From Tribonema minus (taxonomy: Eukaryota; Sar; Xanthophyceae; Tribonematales; Tribonemataceae), in the NCBI GenBank assembly GCA_017506865.1, contig JAFCMP010000412.1, positions 744,001 through 808,000 on the forward strand: DNA of 64,000 nt. The letters run 5' to 3'. Under the pieces are notes generated by a model, which did not search any database, was not told the DNA's origin, and saw nothing but the letters and a program-made list of their open reading frames with translations. The position numbers and the translations under genes are program-made. Below are positions 59,966 through 64,000 of this stretch, piece after piece. The stretch's first letter is position 1; each line of letters begins with the position of its first letter.

Positions 59966-62034
59966 CAGCGTTGCGCAGCGCTCAGTCGAATGAGCTTGTC
60001 ATGCAACGGTGCTTGATGAATGAATTCATGTGACGGTGATGGCTGCTGTGGCGGTGTGCACGTCGCCGCGGTGACGGCTGCAGCGACGTGCAATGCGTGG
60101 TGGGAAATGAAGCGGCTGGCGCTTCTGCTGGCAGAAGGAGGGGCGCGGCGCCTGCGCAGCGCGCCAAGCGCTTTGCAGCTGGGCTGAGCCGCACACAAGT
60201 GTCGACTTGACGCTGACATCAGCAGACTTCAACTGAGAACAGCTGCTTGTGTGAAGGGAGGCCATCAGCGAGGCTCAGCGCACCGCCCAACACCACACAA
60301 ACTTCGACTGCGGGGCGGGACTGACGCCCAGCATGCGGTCTGATCCGATGATCGTGACATGAAGCAGCGCTCATCATGGTGCGCATGTGAGCGCACACAT
60401 TGCTATGGTAACGGCGTCAGCGTGCAATCTGACCTTCAAAAGCAGTGCTCATCAGGGTCTACACATTGCATTGGTGGTTTGCACATTGACTGCGGCACCT
60501 GCACATGACAGCCGCCGGCGTGAAGCGGCGCTGCATCTGACCACCGTCCTGCATGAGTGCCTCTTCAACTTCAAGTAGAGTGTCTATCGTGCTACCACTA
60601 CAGTCATCTCTGTCTCAGACAGGTCACGACTGAGAGACGACGGCGTACGGCAGGCGGTTAATCATGGCTTGAAATTCTGTGCTGCGTACCTGCCAAATGG
60701 CAAAATGATGATATGCTGCTCAGATCTGATGAAGTGGAGACTTCGTGAAACCCCCCAGATACAGGCAGTGCTGGCCCTGCCTGAGGGTATTGTAGCCCAC
60801 GGTCATTTCAGGTGCGCTATGTTTCACAGTCTGGTTGTGCGAGGGCACGCAAGCCGAACATCAGCATGCCCTATTTGAACTCACAAGGCGAACCAGCAAA
60901 TCACGCGTCCGCCGCTGCTGTCGCAGCCTCCTGCGACAGGCACTTAGCACTGGCAGATGACGCGCGATGGCTAAGTATGCCACCATATCTGATGATGTTA
61001 CTCACCTATGAGCGATTCTCGAGATGTAGGCGTTATGCTAGCATCGTCGATGATGCCGATCCTCAAGGGGGCGCGCAGTCCTCTGTGCCGATCATCGAAT
61101 CGTTGCGCGTTGTTGAGATGCTGCTGAAGCTCAAGCAGGGCAGTTGGGGGCGCATTGCTTCTTCGTCGAAGGCAAAGCAAGTCCCTTGTCCAAAATGTCT
61201 CGCGCAGCATGATTACCAGAGTCAGCATCAAGACGATCCACCGCCACGCTTGGTTGCCCTTCCCTGACATTTTTGTCACAACCGCGCGTGTGTGGCCGTT
61301 GCCGGCTGCAGACTGCTCTCTGCAGCTGCGCATTAAAGGCGGGCGCACCATGAGAGCGCTCGCCACATCCTTGTCATGCCACCAATCCACGCGTAATTTC
61401 TGATCATGATTTGTCACTTCGCATCAATTCACGCGAGTTTGGTGCTATGTACATACTGCCACATACTGCATGCTAGCTATGGCAGTGGCTAGCTACTGCG
61501 CACGACAGAAAGTTGAAAGAAACACGCGATGCATGTCTCTGCAGCCGCGGGCATTTGCAAAAGCTCCGGCGCAGCACCCCCGGGCAAATGGTGGCCCGTT
61601 CCGATCTGGGAGAAACGATTCTGGGGGGCGCTTTTTAAAGCTTCCATTCGGTGTGGTGGAGACCTCTCCTGGATCATTGAACCTTGCATTCGAAGGTGGA
61701 TGCTCAGGTACCGTGGCTATTGTCAGGAAGGCAAGATGCAAACCACAGGAGATGATCCCTGGAGGTGCATACACTGGTGGGCCATTTGAAGACCAGCCCC
61801 CCCTCCGCCCCCCAGACACAGGCCAAGCACATTTCCGGAACTTGACCAAGGCGGGAAGAAAATATGGCAGCGAGGGCATAGTGCAACACAATGTACAATT
61901 GAGCCAGCGTTCTGTTGCAGCGCGCATCTCAGCCCAATGGCAAGCTTCACGATTTGCTGTAGCATGCACTCTCCGCTGCAAAGACAGCTAATGGCACGCG
62001 AGTGCCTGCCCGCCTGCCGCGTCGCACGCGCCCG
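59966..62034. other. Stretch without recognised gene between GH26 and F-box/ankyrin gene
   Basis: It must contain the GH26 promoter and probably its missing first exon on the minus strand. One candidate frame at 59982-60194 starts with Arg then AGAAPLLLPAEAPAASF, but is not supported by a clear donor. Other frames of 130-170 codons on both strands lack recognisable domains. Confidence 0.4.
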
Positions 62035-62856
62035 TCACCTCCCCTGCTGCGCGCGCACCCACTGGAGCAGCTCAGCGTGCCCTCGCCGCTCCGCGTGCGC
62101 CGCGCACGCGTCCGCATCCCACGGGCACCCATGCGCGCGCGCCCACTTGAGGCCCTCCAGATTTCCGACCCACGCCGCCACTTGGCACGTGCTAGCATCC
62201 CACGGGCACCCGTTTGCGTGCGCCCACTTGAGGACCTCGTGGCGCCTGTTCCGCACCGCCGCTTCGCTGGTGCGATAGCCCCATGGGCACCCCTGCGCAC
62301 GCACCCACTGGAGGATCTCCAGGTACCCGCCCTGGGCCGCCATCGCGCACGTCTCCTCGTCCCACGGGCATCCCTGGGCGTGCGCCCACTTGAGGGCCTC
62401 GAAGCTCCCATCCCGTGCAGCCATGAAGGTCGTGCAGTCGTCCCAAGGGCACCCCTGTGCGCGCAGCCACTTGAGCACCTCGAGGCGCCCCCGTGACGCG
62501 GCAAGTGCGCACGCGAGCTCGTCCCAGGGGCACCCTGCTGCGCGCGCCCACTCGAGCACCTCAAGGTTCCCGCTGCATGCTGCCGCCGCGAACACGGCCG
62601 CACTCCATGGGCACCCGGCAGCGCGCGCCCAGCGCAGCAGCGCGATGGACCCCACCATTGCCGTGCTCCAGGTAGACGGCATGTCGTCGCTGATGGCTTC
62701 GCACAGGCCCTTCCAGCGGCGGCACACGAGCAGCACCTGGATGCCGTGGTGAGGCATGAGGAACTCCAGCACAATGGACACCAGCGGGTCCTGGCTGCAG
62801 ACGTCTGCGATCGTCATCTCGCGCATGCGCCGCCTGCTGCCCCTCGTCACCGCCAT
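62035..62856 (-). CDS. F-box-like protein with 'GCPWD' ankyrin-type repeats (single exon)
   Basis: An uninterrupted 273-residue frame. Residues about 22-55 (DPLVSIVLEFLMPHHGIQVL, then LVCRRWKGL) have the F-box pattern of hydrophobics ending in VCRRW. From about residue 67, seven units of 27 residues follow, then a half unit, each of the form GNLEVLEWARAAGCPWDE plus (L/T)CA.AA. This is the short ankyrin variety widespread in algal and giant-virus genomes. The protein could act as substrate adaptor of an SCF ubiquitin ligase, with the repeats binding a partner; this is inferred from architecture only. It has no introns, unlike its neighbours, hinting at retroposition or recent gain. Start chosen at the first ATG, followed by a basic RGSRRRMRE stretch. 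Confidence 0.85.
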   Translation of the reverse strand: MAVTRGSRRRMREMTIADVCSQDPLVSIVLEFLMPHHGIQVLLVCRRWKGLCEAISDDMPSTWSTAMVGSIALLRWARAAGCPWSAAVFAAAACSGNLEVLEWARAAGCPWDELACALAASRGRLEVLKWLRAQGCPWDDCTTFMAARDGSFEALKWAHAQGCPWDEETCAMAAQGGYLEILQWVRAQGCPWGYRTSEAAVRNRRHEVLKWAHANGCPWDASTCQVAAWVGNLEGLKWARAHGCPWDADACAAHAERRGHAELLQWVRAQQGR

Positions 62857-63501
62857 CCTCGATTGTTCTGCAGCGGCAGGGTCGCAGGCAGGCGCTGAGT
62901 GAGGGACCTGGCAGTTGTAGCCAAACGCTCATGCGAATTACATACTTTGGCAAATGGGACCGCTGCATGAAGTGCCGGAGATGGCTGCCTGCGCAGTCAG
63001 TGATGTTGATGTCACACTCAGCATATATATGCTTCGACCTGCTCAGAGGTCGCAGCCATATGTCAGAAAACCAGCGCTCGGCTCGCCGCACAATGCAGAA
63101 AAACAGCGCACACCACAGATGGCTGCCATTGGCTGGCCAATCACCCGACCGCATCGTCGAGTCTCTCACGCATCACGGCCTGAAATCCCAATCAAAGATG
63201 ATCATTACAGAGGCAGCGCCAGTGCGCAAACAGGAGGCGATTGCTATTCCTTGTGTGTTGAAGCTGGATCGTACAAGGCAGGCAGCTCGCAAATGGGACT
63301 AGGCGAGTTGCGCTTCGCAAATAAAACGCACCTCGTTCGCCTTCCGAGGTGTCGGCTAGCTTCCAACTTCCAGTTGAGCTTGGTCCTAAAACTTGAAGTT
63401 TTGAGCTCGAATGTGGTTCGACTGTGGACGATTCGAGCGGGAACAAAGTGCAACTCGCTTGGCCCAACTGTTCTTGGCTAGTAGCGCTTGATTGATCGCC
63501 C

Positions 63502-63750
63502 ATGCCCAAGGCAGCTCGAGACGGCAATGCGGGAGCTTCGCCGCTGGCAAAGCGTAGAGGCGGCGGCAGCGATCACTCGCCTGAAGCAGTTCTCATCACG
63601 TCCGCCAGCAGCCTTGCCCTTGAAGCCCTGCAAGTGCTGATCAGTCGGAACATACAGAGCGTACATGCGGACAACGCTGCGTCAAAGGAGAGGCCAAGTG
63701 CAGCACATGTTTATACGGTGTATTCCACGTATATCACAGCCCCGAAATGA
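63502..63750 (+). other. Possible first exon of the right-edge gene
   Basis: The frame starts MPKAARDGNAGASPLAKRRG and continues LITSASSLALEALQ, with plausible codon use. A GTGCTG donor after LEALQ and the ATATCACAG acceptor at 63739 would join in frame to the next open region. This is suggestive only. Confidence 0.25.
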
Positions 63751-64000
63751 CACTGTCTTATATATACAAGATGCCTCCATGACACCGCAAGCGGCCAACA
63801 ATGTTGCAAGGGGATGGGGTGTCCTCGACTACATAGATTCAGACGGCAGCATGCGCAGATACGACACGGATGGCTGCATTACCATCACCTTGCGCATTGT
63901 GGACGGGGCCCCTGTCAAGTTGAGCGCAGAGCACACGGTGACCAAGCAGCAGTTGTACGGAGCCATCCCTTCCTCCGCTCCGCTCGACATCGCCACTGCA
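63740..64000 (+). CDS. Open frame running off the window (possible MATH-like domain)
   Basis: From the acceptor-like ATATCACAG, one frame stays open to the window end. It includes NDTVLYIQDASMTPQAANNV, ARGWGVLDYIDSDGSMRRYD and GCITITLRIVDG. The RGWG...Y(I)...D.D..T(I)T.RI pattern resembles the last strands of a MATH/TRAF-type beta sandwich. An ATG at 63779 offers another start. The gene is cut by the window edge, so family and boundaries are uncertain. Confidence 0.35.

Noticed and set aside
60812..61991. Several 130-170 codon frames on both strands
   Set aside because: They overlap one another on opposite strands, lack domains and have no splice continuity with a neighbour.

Overview
The window is nuclear DNA of a eukaryote. 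Genes are split by long introns with GT-AG ends, exons are GC-rich, and there are TTAGGG-type telomere-like patches. No rRNA, tRNA, CRISPR or bacterial operon is visible. A serine/hydroxyproline glycosyltransferase, a GH26 glycosidase, an F-box protein with short 'GCPWD' ankyrin units and a LINE-type reverse-transcriptase remnant suit a microbial alga or related protist, but I cannot name the species.

Layout: (1) 0.3-6.0 kb, plus strand: five-exon glycosyltransferase of the peptidyl-serine/hydroxyproline family. (2) 7.5-36.4 kb: five intact sigma-type glutathione S-transferase genes (here A to E; strands -,+,+,+,-), each with four coding exons and identical intron positions and phases (0, 0, 2). 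B and E with their flanks form a large inverted duplication around C and D. A LINE remnant lies at 18.7-19.5 kb. (3) 37.7-42.9 kb, minus: eight-exon coiled-coil protein. (4) 43.0-52.6 kb, plus: CCDC47 (ER PAT complex), divergent from the coiled-coil gene across 116 bp. (5) 55.6-60.0 kb, minus: GH26-like glycoside hydrolase with an alanine-rich tail. (6) 62.0-62.9 kb, minus: F-box-like/ankyrin protein. (7) an open reading frame running off the right edge.

The most striking feature is in the introns. In every multi-exon gene, tandem degenerate copies of the adjoining exon edge, each including the splice site, are strung into the intron. Acceptor-side copies carry pyrimidine tract, AG and exon start; donor-side copies carry exon end and GT. 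Where similarity can be judged by eye, the copy nearest the working exon is usually the best preserved. The introns seem to have grown outward from their own splice junctions, with telomere-like patches between some copies. All exon chains given here join in frame (GST totals 654, 645, 639, 648 and 648 nt), which supports the gene models. Functions come from recognised motifs without database searches.
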